A DNA stretch of 64,000 bases from Roseomonas sp. CECT 9278 (GTDB lineage Bacteria; Pseudomonadota; Alphaproteobacteria; Acetobacterales; Acetobacteraceae), in contig NZ_CAKKLX010000002.1 in assembly GCF_918698155.1 (NCBI RefSeq), positions 124,001 to 188,000 on the forward strand, written 5' to 3'. Below the pieces are notes generated by a model. That model made no database searches and had not been told where the DNA came from. It saw nothing but the letters and a program-made list of their open reading frames with translations. Both the position numbers and the translations under genes were made by a program. Below, one piece after another: positions 35,819-44,660 of this stretch (the first letter of the stretch is position 1; each line of letters opens with the position of its first letter).

Positions 35819-36373
35819 ATGGGCCTGCTCGCCATGTTCCGCCGCCGCCCGCATGAAAGGGCCGGGTTCGAACTGTACGGGGCCGCCGTGGCGGCGGCGC
35901 GCGACCCCGCGCTTTTCGCCGGCCTGGGCGTGCCCGACACGATGGAGGGCCGCTTCGACCTGGTCAGCCTGCATGTCGCCCTGCTGATCCGGCGCCTGCG
36001 CACCGATCCCGATGCGCGCGGCCCCGGCCTGGCCCAGGCGGTGTTCGACGCCATGTTCGCCGACATGGATGTGAACCTGCGCGAGATGGGCGTGGGCGAT
36101 CTTTCGGTGGGCAAGCGCGTGCGCGGCCTGTGGGAGGCCTTCCACGGCCGCGCCCTGGCCTATGAGGCGGCGCTCGATTCGCCGGACCCGGACGCGCTGG
36201 CCGAGGCGCTGGCCCGCAATGTCTGGCGCGGCGAGCCGCCGGCGGGCGCGCCGGCGGCGCTGGCCGACCTGGCGCGGGCGCAGGCGGCGCGCCTGGCCGG
36301 GCAGGACATGGCCGCGCTGCTGGCCGGCCGGGTCGCGTTCCAGGCCAGCGGGGGGGCGGGCGATGGCGCCTGA
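35819..36373 (+). CDS. Ubiquinol-cytochrome c chaperone (CBP3-like) domain protein
   Basis: A 184-residue protein of the family related to mitochondrial Cbp3, thought to help cytochrome bc1 assembly. The start MGLLAMFRRRP is chosen because GGAGG (35803-35807) precedes it and relatives begin just before the FRRRP segment. The conserved core reads RFDLVSLHVALLIRRLR, VFDAMFADMDVNLREMGVGDL and GKRVRGLWEAFHGRALAYEAAL. It overlaps the DUF177 gene by 11 bases. Confidence 0.88.
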   Translation: MGLLAMFRRRPHERAGFELYGAAVAAARDPALFAGLGVPDTMEGRFDLVSLHVALLIRRLRTDPDARGPGLAQAVFDAMFADMDVNLREMGVGDLSVGKRVRGLWEAFHGRALAYEAALDSPDPDALAEALARNVWRGEPPAGAPAALADLARAQAARLAGQDMAALLAGRVAFQASGGAGDGA

Positions 36374-36872
36374 ATTCTCCCGCCCCGTGCTGCTGGCCCG
36401 CCTGCCTGAGGCCGGGCGCGAGACGGTGCTGCGCGCCAGCCCCGCCGAATGCGCCGCGCTGGCCAGGCGATTCGCGATCGCGGCGGTGGAGCGGCTGGAG
36501 GCCAGCCTGCTGCTGCGGCCCGAACCCGGCGGCGGCGTGATGGTCAGCGGCCGGCTGCGCGCCGATGTGGTGCAGGCCTGCGTGGTCAGCCTGGAACCGG
36601 TGCCCGAGCGCGTGGACGACCCCGTCGAACTGCGGCTGCTGCCGCCCGGGACCGATCCCTCCGACGACCCCGAGGGGCCGGACGAGATCCCGATCGAAGG
36701 CGATGCGGTGGACCTGGGCGAGGCCATGGCCGAGCAACTGGCGCTGGCGCTCGACCCCTATCCGCGCGCCGCCGGGGCGGTGCTGCCGGGCGCCGAGGGG
36801 GCGCCGGACGGGGCGCAGGGAGCCTTCGGGGCGCTGGCGGCGCTGCGCCGGGCGGATGGCACACCCGAGTGA
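36363..36872 (+). CDS. DUF177 (YceD-like) protein
   Basis: A 169-residue protein of the YceD/DUF177 family, which lies upstream of rpmF in most bacteria and has been linked to 23S rRNA or ribosome homeostasis. The strand GGVMVSGRLRADVVQACVVSLEPV contains the single cysteine usual in this family, and LALDPYPRAAGAVLP is the conserved C-terminal motif. The ATG lies within the end of the chaperone gene, implying coupling. Confidence 0.88.
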   Translation: MAPEFSRPVLLARLPEAGRETVLRASPAECAALARRFAIAAVERLEASLLLRPEPGGGVMVSGRLRADVVQACVVSLEPVPERVDDPVELRLLPPGTDPSDDPEGPDEIPIEGDAVDLGEAMAEQLALALDPYPRAAGAVLPGAEGAPDGAQGAFGALAALRRADGTPE

Positions 36873-36902
36873 GGCGCCGGGCGGGCGGGCGCCTGCCGAG
36901 CC

Positions 36903-36931
36903 TTGCGCCCGTGCGGGGCGGGTGCTAATGC
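36903..36931 (+). promoter_or_regulatory. Possible promoter of rpmF-plsX-fabH
   Basis: TTGCGC at 36903-36908, then 17 bases, then TAATGC (36926-36931) preceded by TGC as an extended -10. The element overlaps an inverted repeat, GGGCGGG (36916-36922) and CCCGCCC (36932-36938). The match is weak, but the AT-rich step at this spot in a GC-rich genome and its position 50 bp before rpmF make it the best candidate. Confidence 0.3.
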
Positions 36932-36981
36932 CCCGCCCTCCCGCTATCCTGCACGTTGATTGATGAAAGAGGCTCGGCACC

Positions 36982-37182
36982 ATGGCCGTTCCGAAGAAGA
37001 AGGTTTCGCCCTCCCGCCGCGGCATGCGCCGCAGCCACGAGGCGCTGAGCGTGCCCTCCTACCAGGAGTGCTCGAACTGCGGCGAGCTGAAGCGGCCGCA
37101 CCATGTGTGCTCGCATTGCGGGCACTATGACGGGCGCGAGGTCGTGGCCGCCGAGCGCGTGGGCCAGACCATCCGCAGCTGA
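36982..37182 (+). CDS. rpmF: 50S ribosomal protein L32
   Basis: A 66-residue ribosomal protein. The basic start [21 protein letters not shown] and the four-cysteine zinc knuckle ([18 protein letters not shown]) match bacterial L32 of the zinc-bearing type. Followed by plsX and fabH, the standard lipid-synthesis linkage. Confidence 0.97.
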   Translation: MAVPKKKVSPSRRGMRRSHEALSVPSYQECSNCGELKRPHHVCSHCGHYDGREVVAAERVGQTIRS

Positions 37183-37214
37183 GCCGCGGTGCTGACGCCC
37201 GCGCGCGGAGAGCC

Positions 37215-38273
37215 TTGATCGTGCCGCAGGACGCGACGCCCTTTTCCCTGGCGATCGATGCGATGGGCGGCGACCATGCGCCCGACGTGGTGCTCGATGG
37301 CCTGGAACTGGCCGCCGAGCGCCATCCCGACGCGCGATTCCTGCTGGTGGGCGACGAGGCCCTGGTGGCCGGCGGCCTGGCGCGGCGCAAGCGTGCCGCG
37401 CGCGCCTGTTCGCTGCGCCATGCGCCCGAGCGCATTTCCTCCGACCTGAAGCCGACCGCCGCGCTGCGCATCCGCGGGTCGTCGATGCGCGTGGCGATCG
37501 ACGCGGTGGCGACCGGCGAGGCCGCCGGCATCGTCTCGGCCGGCAATACCGGCGCGCTGATGGCGCTGTCCAAGATCGTCATCAAGACCATGCCCGAGAT
37601 CGACCGGCCGGCGCTCGCCGCGATCGGGCCGTCGGCGCGCGGCGACGTGGTGCTGCTGGATCTCGGCGCCAACGTCCAGTGCGATGCGCGCAACCTGGTC
37701 GAGTTCGCGGTGATGGGCGATGCCTTCGCGCGCGCCGTGCTGGGCCTCACCAGCCCGTCGATCGGCCTGCTGAACGTGGGCAGCGAGGAATTGAAGGGCG
37801 ACGACCGCGTGCGCCACGCCGCCGAGGTGCTGCGCGATTCGCATATCGGCGCGCAGTTCCGCGGCTTCGTCGAAGGCCACGACATCACCGCCGGCACCAC
37901 CGATGTCATCGTGACCGACGGCTTCACCGGAAATGTCGCGCTCAAGACCGGGGAGGGCGCGCTGAAGCTGATGCGCGACCTGCTGCGCCAGGTCTTCACG
38001 AGTTCCGTCCCCGCGCGCCTGGGCTACCTGCTGGCGCGCCCGGCGCTCGACCGGCTGCGCGAATGGATGGACCCGCGCCGCTACAACGGCGCCATCCTGA
38101 TCGGGCTGAACGGGGTGGTCGTGAAGTCCCATGGCGGCACCGACGCTCTGGGCTTCGCGCATGCGGTCGATGTCGCCATGGACATGGTGACGCACGGCTT
38201 CAACGAGCGTATCCGTGAAGGCCTGACCCGCCTGTCCACGGCCGGCCCGCGGATCGCGGCCGACCCCCGCTAG
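37215..38273 (+). CDS. plsX: Phosphate acyltransferase PlsX
   Basis: A 352-residue enzyme that makes acyl-phosphate from acyl-ACP for glycerolipid synthesis. SLAIDAMGGDHAPDVVLDG, SAGNTGALMALSKI, NVGSEELKGDD and DVIVTDGFTGNVALKTGEG are the family landmarks. The TTG at 37215 has GGAGAG just upstream; a GTG two codons later (37221) is an equally acceptable start. Located between rpmF and fabH. Confidence 0.95.
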   Translation: MIVPQDATPFSLAIDAMGGDHAPDVVLDGLELAAERHPDARFLLVGDEALVAGGLARRKRAARACSLRHAPERISSDLKPTAALRIRGSSMRVAIDAVATGEAAGIVSAGNTGALMALSKIVIKTMPEIDRPALAAIGPSARGDVVLLDLGANVQCDARNLVEFAVMGDAFARAVLGLTSPSIGLLNVGSEELKGDDRVRHAAEVLRDSHIGAQFRGFVEGHDITAGTTDVIVTDGFTGNVALKTGEGALKLMRDLLRQVFTSSVPARLGYLLARPALDRLREWMDPRRYNGAILIGLNGVVVKSHGGTDALGFAHAVDVAMDMVTHGFNERIREGLTRLSTAGPRIAADPR

Positions 38274-38288
38274 AAAGCAACGACGTCC

Positions 38289-39269
38289 ATGGTCCTGCGC
38301 GCGAGGATTGCCGGCTGCGGTGCCTATCTGCCGGCGCAGCGGCTGTCGAATGACGAGCTGGCGGCGCTGCATGGGCTCGATACCTCCGATGCCTGGATCC
38401 GCGAGCGCACCGGCATCGGCTTCCGGCACATGGCCGCGCCCGGCGAGACGGCCTCCGAGATGGGCGCGGCCGCGGCGCGCGAGGCGCTGGCCCATGCCGG
38501 GGCGCAGGCGTCGGAGGTCGATGCGATCCTGGTGGCGACCTCGACCCCCGATTCGGCCTTCCCGGCGACCGCGGTGCGGATCCAGGCGCAGCTCGGCGTG
38601 ACGCGCGGCTTCGCCTTCGACATGGCGGCGGCCTGCACCGGCTTCGTCTATGCGCTGGGCGTCGCCGACAGCCTGATCCGCAGCGGGGCGGCGCGCTGCG
38701 TGCTGGTGATCGGCACCGAGGTTTTTTCGCGCATCCTGGACTGGACCGACCGCGGCACCTGCGTGCTGTTCGGCGATGGCGCCGGCGCGGTGCTGCTGCG
38801 CGCGGAACCGGGCGCGGGCACCACGGCGGATCGCGGCATCCTGTCGTGCCACCTGCATGCGGATGGGCGCCACGGCGACATCCTGCACATCGAGGGCGGC
38901 GCCGGTTCGACCGGCGGGGCGGGCCTGCTGCGCATGGCCGGCAAGGAAGTGTTCCGCCATGCCGTGACCAAGCTGGCGGCGGTGGTCGATGAGGCGCTGG
39001 CGGCGAATGGCATGACGCATGCCGACATCAACTGGCTGGTGCCGCACCAGGCCAATGCCCGCATCATCGAGGCGATGGGCCGCAAGCTGAACCTGCCGCG
39101 CGAACGCGTGGTGATGACGGTGGAGCGCCATGCCAATACCTCCGCCGCGTCGATCCCGCTGGCCTTGTGCGAGGCGCGGCGCGATGGGCGCATCGCCGAT
39201 GGCGACCTGGTGGTGATGGAGGCGATCGGCGGCGGCCTGACCTGGGGTGCCGCGATCGCGCGGTTCTGA
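38289..39269 (+). CDS. fabH: Beta-ketoacyl-ACP synthase III
   Basis: A 326-residue KAS III that condenses acetyl-CoA with malonyl-ACP to start fatty-acid synthesis. The catalytic triad is visible: Cys in AAACTGFVYAL (near residue 117), His in VPHQANARII and Asn in HANTSAASIP. TSDAWIRERTGI at the N-terminus is characteristic. Follows plsX by 15 bp. Confidence 0.97.
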   Translation: MVLRARIAGCGAYLPAQRLSNDELAALHGLDTSDAWIRERTGIGFRHMAAPGETASEMGAAAAREALAHAGAQASEVDAILVATSTPDSAFPATAVRIQAQLGVTRGFAFDMAAACTGFVYALGVADSLIRSGAARCVLVIGTEVFSRILDWTDRGTCVLFGDGAGAVLLRAEPGAGTTADRGILSCHLHADGRHGDILHIEGGAGSTGGAGLLRMAGKEVFRHAVTKLAAVVDEALAANGMTHADINWLVPHQANARIIEAMGRKLNLPRERVVMTVERHANTSAASIPLALCEARRDGRIADGDLVVMEAIGGGLTWGAAIARF

Positions 39270-39468
39270 GCGCATCGGCGCGCCGCGGCGGCGACGCCCA
39301 CGCCCGCCGCGTGAGGGTCATGCGGGGTTTCGGATGGTGCGGATGCACGATCCGCGCGCGCGACACGCGACCGCGCCCAGGCCAGCGATGGCCGCCCGCG
39401 CGGCAGCCCATGGCGCGCAGGCAGGCGCCGCGGATTCGGCCCGCCCGTCGATTGAGGGCATCAATCTG

Positions 39469-39497
39469 TTGACGCCTGCACAGGTTCCCGGTTTTCT
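39469..39497 (+). promoter_or_regulatory. Possible promoter of ihfA
   Basis: TTGACG (39469-39474) matches five of six -35 positions. TTTTCT lies 17 bases downstream (39492-39497) as a weak -10. It sits 34 bp before the ihfA start in an otherwise featureless 260-bp gap (39270-39530). Confidence 0.35.
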
Positions 39498-39530
39498 TGA
39501 AGGATCAAGGGACTGCGGGGCATCGGGGGC

Positions 39531-39836
39531 ATGAATACGGTCACGCGCGCGCAACTGGCGGAGGCGGTCTACGCCAGCGTCGGCTTGTCGCGCAACGAAA
39601 GCGCCGCCTTGCTGGAGACCGTGCTGGAACGCATGTCGGCGGCGCTCGAAGCGGGGGAGGCGGTGAAGATCTCCGCCTTCGGCACCTTCCTGGTGCGCCA
39701 GAAGGGCCAGCGCGTGGGGCGCAACCCCAAGACCGGGATCGAGGTGCCGATCCTGCCGCGCAAGGTCTTGTCCTTCCGCCCGTCCCAGGTGCTCAAGGCA
39801 CGCATCAACAACGAACCGGTGGGCAGCGACGAATGA
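39531..39836 (+). CDS. ihfA: Integration host factor, alpha subunit
   Basis: A 101-residue HU/IHF-family DNA-bending protein. [46 protein letters not shown] and [20 protein letters not shown] are typical of IhfA, including the RNPKTG arm with the intercalating proline. It acts with IhfB in recombination and transcription. Coupled to the MerR gene by ATGA, the usual alphaproteobacterial pair. Confidence 0.95.
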   Translation: MNTVTRAQLAEAVYASVGLSRNESAALLETVLERMSAALEAGEAVKISAFGTFLVRQKGQRVGRNPKTGIEVPILPRKVLSFRPSQVLKARINNEPVGSDE

Positions 39837-40255
39837 GCGAGGACCTGCCGGAAGCCGAGGCGCGCGGCAAGACGCGCAAGGCGCCGACCGCCTTTCGCAC
39901 GATCAGCGAAGTGGCCGACGACCTGCACATCCCGCAGCACGTGCTGCGCTTCTGGGAAACCAAGTTCCCGCAGTTGAAGCCGCTCAAGCGCGGCGGCGGG
40001 CGGCGGTATTACCGGCCCGAGGACATCGCGCTGCTGCGGCGGATTTCCGACCTGCTCTATACCCAGGGCTACACCATCAAGGGCGTGCAGCGGCTGCTGC
40101 GCGACGGCACCGACGAAGGCCCGCAGGCGGCGACCGCCGAACTGCCACTGGGCGACCCGCCGCCCGCCGCCGAGGAACAGGAGACGGCGGCGCTGCGGGC
40201 CGCGCTGGCGGAACTCGAGCAGATCGCGCGCGACCTCCGTGCCTTGACCGGCTGA
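39833..40255 (+). CDS. MerR-family transcriptional regulator
   Basis: A 140-residue regulator. The MerR helix-turn-helix is seen in [30 protein letters not shown] and [17 protein letters not shown], with [21 protein letters not shown] as helix 3 and 4. The C-terminal tail is short and acidic with no metal-binding cysteines, matching the ihfA-linked MerR group of unknown signal. Coupled to ihfA. Confidence 0.9.
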   Translation: MSEDLPEAEARGKTRKAPTAFRTISEVADDLHIPQHVLRFWETKFPQLKPLKRGGGRRYYRPEDIALLRRISDLLYTQGYTIKGVQRLLRDGTDEGPQAATAELPLGDPPPAAEEQETAALRAALAELEQIARDLRALTG

Positions 40256-40323
40256 GGGAGCTCCTGGGCATGCGCCGTCCGATGCAATTCGGTGCCGGCG
40301 GGCGCAAACGGATGCTCAGGGGT

Positions 40324-40351
40324 TTGACGCGGGCGCGGCGGGTGCTACACC
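40324..40351 (+). promoter_or_regulatory. Promoter of tRNA-Pro
   Basis: TTGACG (40324-40329), 16-base spacer, then TACACC (40346-40351) preceded by TGC, an extended -10. It lies 12 bp before the tRNA, the expected distance. Confidence 0.6.
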
Positions 40352-40363
40352 GCGCGCCTCGGT

Positions 40364-40440
40364 CGGGCAGTAGCGCAGCCTGGTAGCGCATCAGTCTGGG
40401 GGACTGGGGGTCGTGGGTTCGAATCCCGCCTGCCCGACCA
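40364..40440 (+). tRNA. tRNA-Pro (anticodon GGG)
   Basis: The 77-nt gene folds with a 7-bp acceptor stem (CGGGCAG with CTGCCCG), D-arm AGCGCAGCCTGGTAGCGC, anticodon loop CTGGGGG with anticodon GGG, and TPsiC arm with GGTTCGAATCC. The 3' CCA is encoded (40438-40440). It sits between merR and the sensor-kinase gene and has its own promoter. Confidence 0.95.
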
Positions 40441-40475
40441 ATCCGCCCGATCGCCCGAGCGCCGGGGAACCTGCC

Positions 40476-41837
40476 ATGGCCGCCCCATCCGTCCCGCGCC
40501 GCTTCGTCTTCGCCCGCTGGTTCATGTCCTTGAGCCTGGCCTGCGTGGTGGCCTCGGCGGTCGGCACGGCGGTCGTGCTCTCGCGCTTCCTCACCGAGCA
40601 CATGCTCCAGCGCGACGCCGAGGTGAGCGCGGATTTCATCGAGAGCATCGTGCGCGCCGAACGCACCTGGGGCTGGTTCGCCGACCCGGGCCGCGACGAT
40701 GCGCGCCGCCCGCTCGACAGCTTCTTCAACCACGTCGCGCAGATGCCCGGCGTGGTCCGCGCCAATGTCTACCAGCGCGACGGCACGGTGCTGTGGTCGT
40801 CCGACGCGGCGATGATCGGCCGGCGCTTCGCCGGCAATCCTGAACTGGACCAGGCCTTCGCCGGGCGCGTCCTGGTGGAATACGGCGATGTCGATTCCGA
40901 CAAGCCGGAGCACATGGCGCTCGATGCCGCGACCGGCGGATCGCGCTTCATGGAGGCCTACCTGCCGGTATGGGATGCCGAGCGCCGCGAAGTCATCGGC
41001 GTGGTCGAGATCTACCGCCTGCCGCAGGCGCTGTTCCGCGCGGTGGACCAGGGCGTGCGGCTGGTCTGGATGTCCTCGGCCGCCGGCGCACTGCTGCTTT
41101 ACCTGGCGCTGGCCTGGCTGGTGCGGCGCGCCGGGCGCGCCATCCGCGAGCAGCAGGACCGCCTGGTGGAGGCCGAGGCGCTGGCGGCGATCGGCGCGGT
41201 CGCCTCGGCGGTGGCGCATGGCATCCGCAACCCGCTCGCCTCGATCCGGTCCTCGGCCGAACTTGCCGCCGAGGAGGCGAGCCCGGAGGCATCGCGCGAG
41301 GGCTTCGCCGACATCGTGCGGGAGGTCGACCGGCTGGAAGGCTGGGTGCGCGACCTGCTGCTGCAGGCACGCGGCGAACAGGTGGTGCCCCAGGCCGTGG
41401 CGCTGCTGCCCCTGCTGCAGGCGAGCCTGCGCAGCCTGGCGCCGCTCGCGGAGCGCCGCGGCGTGCGCTTCGACATCGCCGCGCACGACGTGCCGCCGGT
41501 GTCCGGCACGCCCGGCGCGCTGGCCCAGGCGATCGAGAACATCCTGGGCAATGCGGTGGAGGCGATGCACGACGGCGGCGCGGTGAGCGTGGGCCTTGGC
41601 CCGGCCGAGGATGCGCGGATGGTCGAGATCCGCATCGCCGATACCGGTCCCGGCCTGCCGCCGGGGCTGCCGCGGGAGGGGCCGCCGACCTTCTTCTCGA
41701 CCAAGGCGCGCGGGACGGGGCTCGGCCTGGCGCTGGCGCGGCGCATCATCGGCGGGCATGGCGGCAGCCTGGCCCTGGCGAGCACGCCGCGCGGCACGGT
41801 CGCGACCATCCGGCTGCCGGCGGTGGCGGCGCGATGA
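40476..41837 (+). CDS. NtrB-like membrane sensor histidine kinase
   Basis: A 453-residue kinase. Two membrane segments flank a ~150-residue periplasmic sensor region (segments near residues 17-40 and 190-212). The HisKA domain has the phospho-acceptor in VAHGIRNPLASIRSSAEL (His near residue 247). The ATP domain shows N (ENILGNAVEAM), G1 (DTGPGLPPG) and G2 (GTGLGLALARR) boxes. The ATG at 40476 has GGGGA upstream. It is coupled (ATGA) to its cognate sigma-54 regulator. The signal is unknown. Confidence 0.92.
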   Translation: MAAPSVPRRFVFARWFMSLSLACVVASAVGTAVVLSRFLTEHMLQRDAEVSADFIESIVRAERTWGWFADPGRDDARRPLDSFFNHVAQMPGVVRANVYQRDGTVLWSSDAAMIGRRFAGNPELDQAFAGRVLVEYGDVDSDKPEHMALDAATGGSRFMEAYLPVWDAERREVIGVVEIYRLPQALFRAVDQGVRLVWMSSAAGALLLYLALAWLVRRAGRAIREQQDRLVEAEALAAIGAVASAVAHGIRNPLASIRSSAELAAEEASPEASREGFADIVREVDRLEGWVRDLLLQARGEQVVPQAVALLPLLQASLRSLAPLAERRGVRFDIAAHDVPPVSGTPGALAQAIENILGNAVEAMHDGGAVSVGLGPAEDARMVEIRIADTGPGLPPGLPREGPPTFFSTKARGTGLGLALARRIIGGHGGSLALASTPRGTVATIRLPAVAAR

Positions 41838-43189
41838 CGCTCGCGGTGCTGATCATCGAGGACGAGGAGACGCTGGCGCGCAACCTGGTGCGCTACCTCC
41901 AGCGCCAGGGCTTCGATGCGCGCAGCGCGCCGACCGCCGCGGGGGGGCTGGCGGCCTATGCCGAGTTCGGGCCGGACGTGGTGATGCTGGATCTCAACCT
42001 GCCGGATGCCTCGGGCCTGACGGTGCTGTCGGAGCTCCGCACGCGCGACCCCGCCGCCAAGGTCATCGTGATGACCGGGCATGGCAGCATCGAGACGGCG
42101 GTGGAGGCGATGAAGGCCGGCGCCTTCGACTATGTGGGCAAGCCCGTGGCACTGGGCGAGGTGCGGATCCTGATCGAGAAGGCGGCGGGCCAGGAGCGCA
42201 TGGAGGGCGCGCTGTCGTACTACCGCGGGCGCGATGCGCGTGGTGCGGGCGCCGCGGCGATCCTGGGCGATTCGCCGCCGGTGGTGGCGCTGCGCCAGTC
42301 GATCGCGCGGCTGCTGGTGGCCGAGCGCAACATGCAGGGCGGCCAGCCCCCGGCGGTGCTGGTGCGTGGCGAGACCGGCACCGGCAAGGAACTGGTGGCG
42401 CGCGCGCTGCACTTCGACGGACCGCGGCGCGATGGCCCGTTCATCGAGCTGAACTGCTCGACCCTGCCGGCGCATCTGCTGGAGGCGGAGCTGTTCGGCC
42501 ATGAGCGCGGCGCCTTCACCGACGCCAAGGAACGGCGCATCGGCCTGGTCGAGGCGGCGCAGGGCGGCACCCTGTTCCTGGATGAGATCGGCGATGTCGA
42601 GCCCGCCGTGCAGGTGAAGCTGCTGAAGCTGCTGGAGGACCGCATGGTGCGGCGCATCGGCGCGGTGCGCGACCGGCAGGTGGATGTGCGCTTCGTGTCG
42701 GCCACGCATCGCGACCTGGAGGCGCTGGTGCGCGAGGGCCGCTTCCGCGCCGACCTGTTCTACCGGCTGCGGGTGGTCGAGATGGAGGTGCCGCCGCTGC
42801 GCGCGCGCGGCGCCGATGTGCTGACCCTGGCGCGGCATTTCCTCGCCGAGAGCGGGCGGCGCTATGGCAAGCCGGCGCTGCGGCTGGATGACGCCGCGAC
42901 GGCCGTGGTGGCGCGCCATGCCTGGCCGGGCAATGTGCGGGAGCTGCGCAACGCCATGGAGCAGGCGGCGCTGTCCACCGACGGCGACCTGGTGGGGGCC
43001 GGGAACCTGGCGCTGGCGCCGGTGTCGCGGGCGATGACGCGCGAGACCCTGCCGGGCATGGAGCGCGAGCTGATCGAGCGGGCGCTGGAGCGGAGCGGGG
43101 GCAATGTCTCGCGCGCGGCGCGGGACCTCGGGATCAGCCGCGACACGCTGCGCTATCGCCTGGCGCGGCGCGACGACGAGGCGGGCTGA
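41834..43189 (+). CDS. Sigma-54-dependent response regulator (NtrC family)
   Basis: A 451-residue three-domain regulator. The receiver (residues 1-120) has the phospho-Asp in VVMLDLNLPDASGL and MTGHGSIETAVEAMKAGAFDYVGKP. The AAA+ domain has Walker A GETGTGKE, Walker B GGTLFLDEIGD and the R-finger region SATHRDLEALV. The Fis-type HTH is at the end (GGNVSRAARDLGISRDTLRYRL). The sigma-54 contact loop reads GAFTDA instead of GAFTGA. It is coupled to the kinase, so they form one two-component system. Confidence 0.92.
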   Translation: MTLAVLIIEDEETLARNLVRYLQRQGFDARSAPTAAGGLAAYAEFGPDVVMLDLNLPDASGLTVLSELRTRDPAAKVIVMTGHGSIETAVEAMKAGAFDYVGKPVALGEVRILIEKAAGQERMEGALSYYRGRDARGAGAAAILGDSPPVVALRQSIARLLVAERNMQGGQPPAVLVRGETGTGKELVARALHFDGPRRDGPFIELNCSTLPAHLLEAELFGHERGAFTDAKERRIGLVEAAQGGTLFLDEIGDVEPAVQVKLLKLLEDRMVRRIGAVRDRQVDVRFVSATHRDLEALVREGRFRADLFYRLRVVEMEVPPLRARGADVLTLARHFLAESGRRYGKPALRLDDAATAVVARHAWPGNVRELRNAMEQAALSTDGDLVGAGNLALAPVSRAMTRETLPGMERELIERALERSGGNVSRAARDLGISRDTLRYRLARRDDEAG

Positions 43190-43247
43190 CGGGCGCTGCG
43201 CGCGCCGGAGCGCGGGTGCGGGCGGGCGCCGGGTGGGTGGGGCATTT

Positions 43248-43263
43248 CCCCCAATCCTGGGGG
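43248..43263 (+). terminator. Small hairpin after the response-regulator gene
   Basis: CCCCCA pairs with TGGGGG around ATCC, 59 bp past the stop at 43189. The AT-rich segment right after it (43290-43325, with AATATTATG) is the likely promoter region of the RTX gene, though no clean -35/-10 pair can be fixed. Confidence 0.35.
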
Positions 43264-43410
43264 TGAAGCCCCAGCCCGCCGGCCTGGCATCCGGAATATT
43301 ATGCTTTCAATTCAAAGTCTTGTGTCCGACCGGCCGGCTGGCACGCGCGGTGCAATTGGCAGGGGGTGCCGCGCCGCGTCGCGCGCCATCCACCTGCAGG
43401 GAGGCCTTTC

Positions 43411-44619
43411 ATGGCCAACGATCTCTATCGCTTCACCATCACCGGCGGCCAGGTCACCGGCGTGCTCGAATTCCACAACGGCGCCTGGCGCGCCAAGTCG
43501 ATCGACAGCACCGATGTGTTCACGCTGGCCGATGGCCAGGTGTTCTGGAGCGAGCTGTATCCGACCCATCGGGAGGTCAAGGTCTATAGCCCGACCACCG
43601 GCGGCGACTACATCGAGACCGCGGAGTTCCACACCCAGGCCGACGGCACGCCCTTCCCGCCCGGCGCCTACTTCGGCGACGACGGCAGCAACAGCCTGAA
43701 CGGCGATGATTCGAACGACACCATCAGCGGCGGTGGCGGCGACGACAGCATGGGCGGCGGCGGCGGCACGGACACTCTGTACGGCGGCGTCGGCGAGGAT
43801 TCGATCCGCGGCGGCCATGGCGCCGACGACATCGGCGGCGATGACAGCGACGACAGGCTGTATGGCGACGATGGCAATGACCGGATGCGCGGCGGGCGCG
43901 GCCGCGACGACATGGATGGCGGGCTCGACGACGACCGGTTGCATGGCGAGGGCGACGACGACCGGATGCGCGGCGGGCATGGGCGCGACGATGTCGATGG
44001 CGGCGACGGCAATGACGACATGGGCGGCGACAGCGGGCGCGACACGCTGCGCGGCGGCCGCGGCGACGACAGCATGGATGGCGGGCTGGACGACGACCGG
44101 CTGAGCGGCGGCGACGGGCGCGACCGCGGCACCGGCGGCGGCGGCCACGACGATGTCGGCGGCGGGCGCGGGCAGGACACGCTGCGCGGCGGCCTGGGCG
44201 ACGACAACATGCATGGCGACGACGGCAACGACCGGCTGTTCGGCGAATCGGGGCGCGACTTCGTCGATGGCGGGCTGGGGCATGACGTGCTGGCGGGCGG
44301 CGGCGGGTCGGACGTGTTCCGCTTCGCGAGCCATGGCGCGCTGAATTCCGACCTGGTGCTGGACTTCGTGCACGGCATCGACGGCATCGCGCTGTCGGGG
44401 GCGGTGTTCGGCGGGCTGGCGGCGGGGCCGCTGGGGGCCGGGCTGTTCGAGGCCAATGCCGGTGGCGCCGCGACGGATGCGGCGACGCGCTTCATCTATG
44501 AGACCGACACCGGGCGCCTGTCCTTCGATGCGGACGGGTCGGGCGAGGGGGCGTCGTCGTTGATCGCGACCTTCACCAACCTGGCGGCGGTCAGCGCGAG
44601 CGACATCGCGATCTTCTGA
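43411..44619 (+). CDS. RTX-type calcium-binding repeat protein
   Basis: A 402-residue acidic protein. Residues 1-85 form an unfamiliar N-terminal domain (YRFTITGGQVTGVLEFHNG). Residues ~90-310 contain over 20 nine-residue RTX-like repeats of the GGxGxDxux type, many degenerate (GGLDDDRLHG, RGGHGRDDVD), which form a Ca2+-filled beta-roll. The C-terminus (from ~310) matches the usual hemolysin-type end, DVFRFASHGALNSDLVLDF, and ends in a type-I secretion-like tail (ASDIAIF). There is no N-terminal signal peptide. GGGAGG lies upstream of the ATG. No secretion genes are adjacent. Function (adhesin, S-layer-like or enzyme) is unknown. Confidence 0.85.
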   Translation: MANDLYRFTITGGQVTGVLEFHNGAWRAKSIDSTDVFTLADGQVFWSELYPTHREVKVYSPTTGGDYIETAEFHTQADGTPFPPGAYFGDDGSNSLNGDDSNDTISGGGGDDSMGGGGGTDTLYGGVGEDSIRGGHGADDIGGDDSDDRLYGDDGNDRMRGGRGRDDMDGGLDDDRLHGEGDDDRMRGGHGRDDVDGGDGNDDMGGDSGRDTLRGGRGDDSMDGGLDDDRLSGGDGRDRGTGGGGHDDVGGGRGQDTLRGGLGDDNMHGDDGNDRLFGESGRDFVDGGLGHDVLAGGGGSDVFRFASHGALNSDLVLDFVHGIDGIALSGAVFGGLAAGPLGAGLFEANAGGAATDAATRFIYETDTGRLSFDADGSGEGASSLIATFTNLAAVSASDIAIF

Positions 44620-44624
44620 GCCGA

Positions 44625-44660
44625 CGCGCCCCGGGGCATCCGCGGATGCGCCGGGGCGCG
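44625..44660. terminator. 36-nt palindrome between RTX and methyltransferase genes
   Basis: CGCGCCCCGGGGCATCCG is followed directly by its inverted copy with one mismatch, giving an 18-bp stem. It starts 6 bp after the RTX stop and ends 5 bp before the convergent methyltransferase stop, so it should terminate both transcripts. Confidence 0.65.

Noticed and set aside
40413-40475. Sensor-kinase start inside the tRNA gene (GTG at 40413)
   Set aside because: This frame would overlap the tRNA-Pro; the ATG at 40476 with an upstream GGGGA fits the membrane-segment start.
43190-43410. Sigma-54 promoter upstream of the RTX gene (TGGCAT near 43285)
   Set aside because: No GC dinucleotide at the required 10-base spacing after the GG; the -24/-12 pattern is not met.
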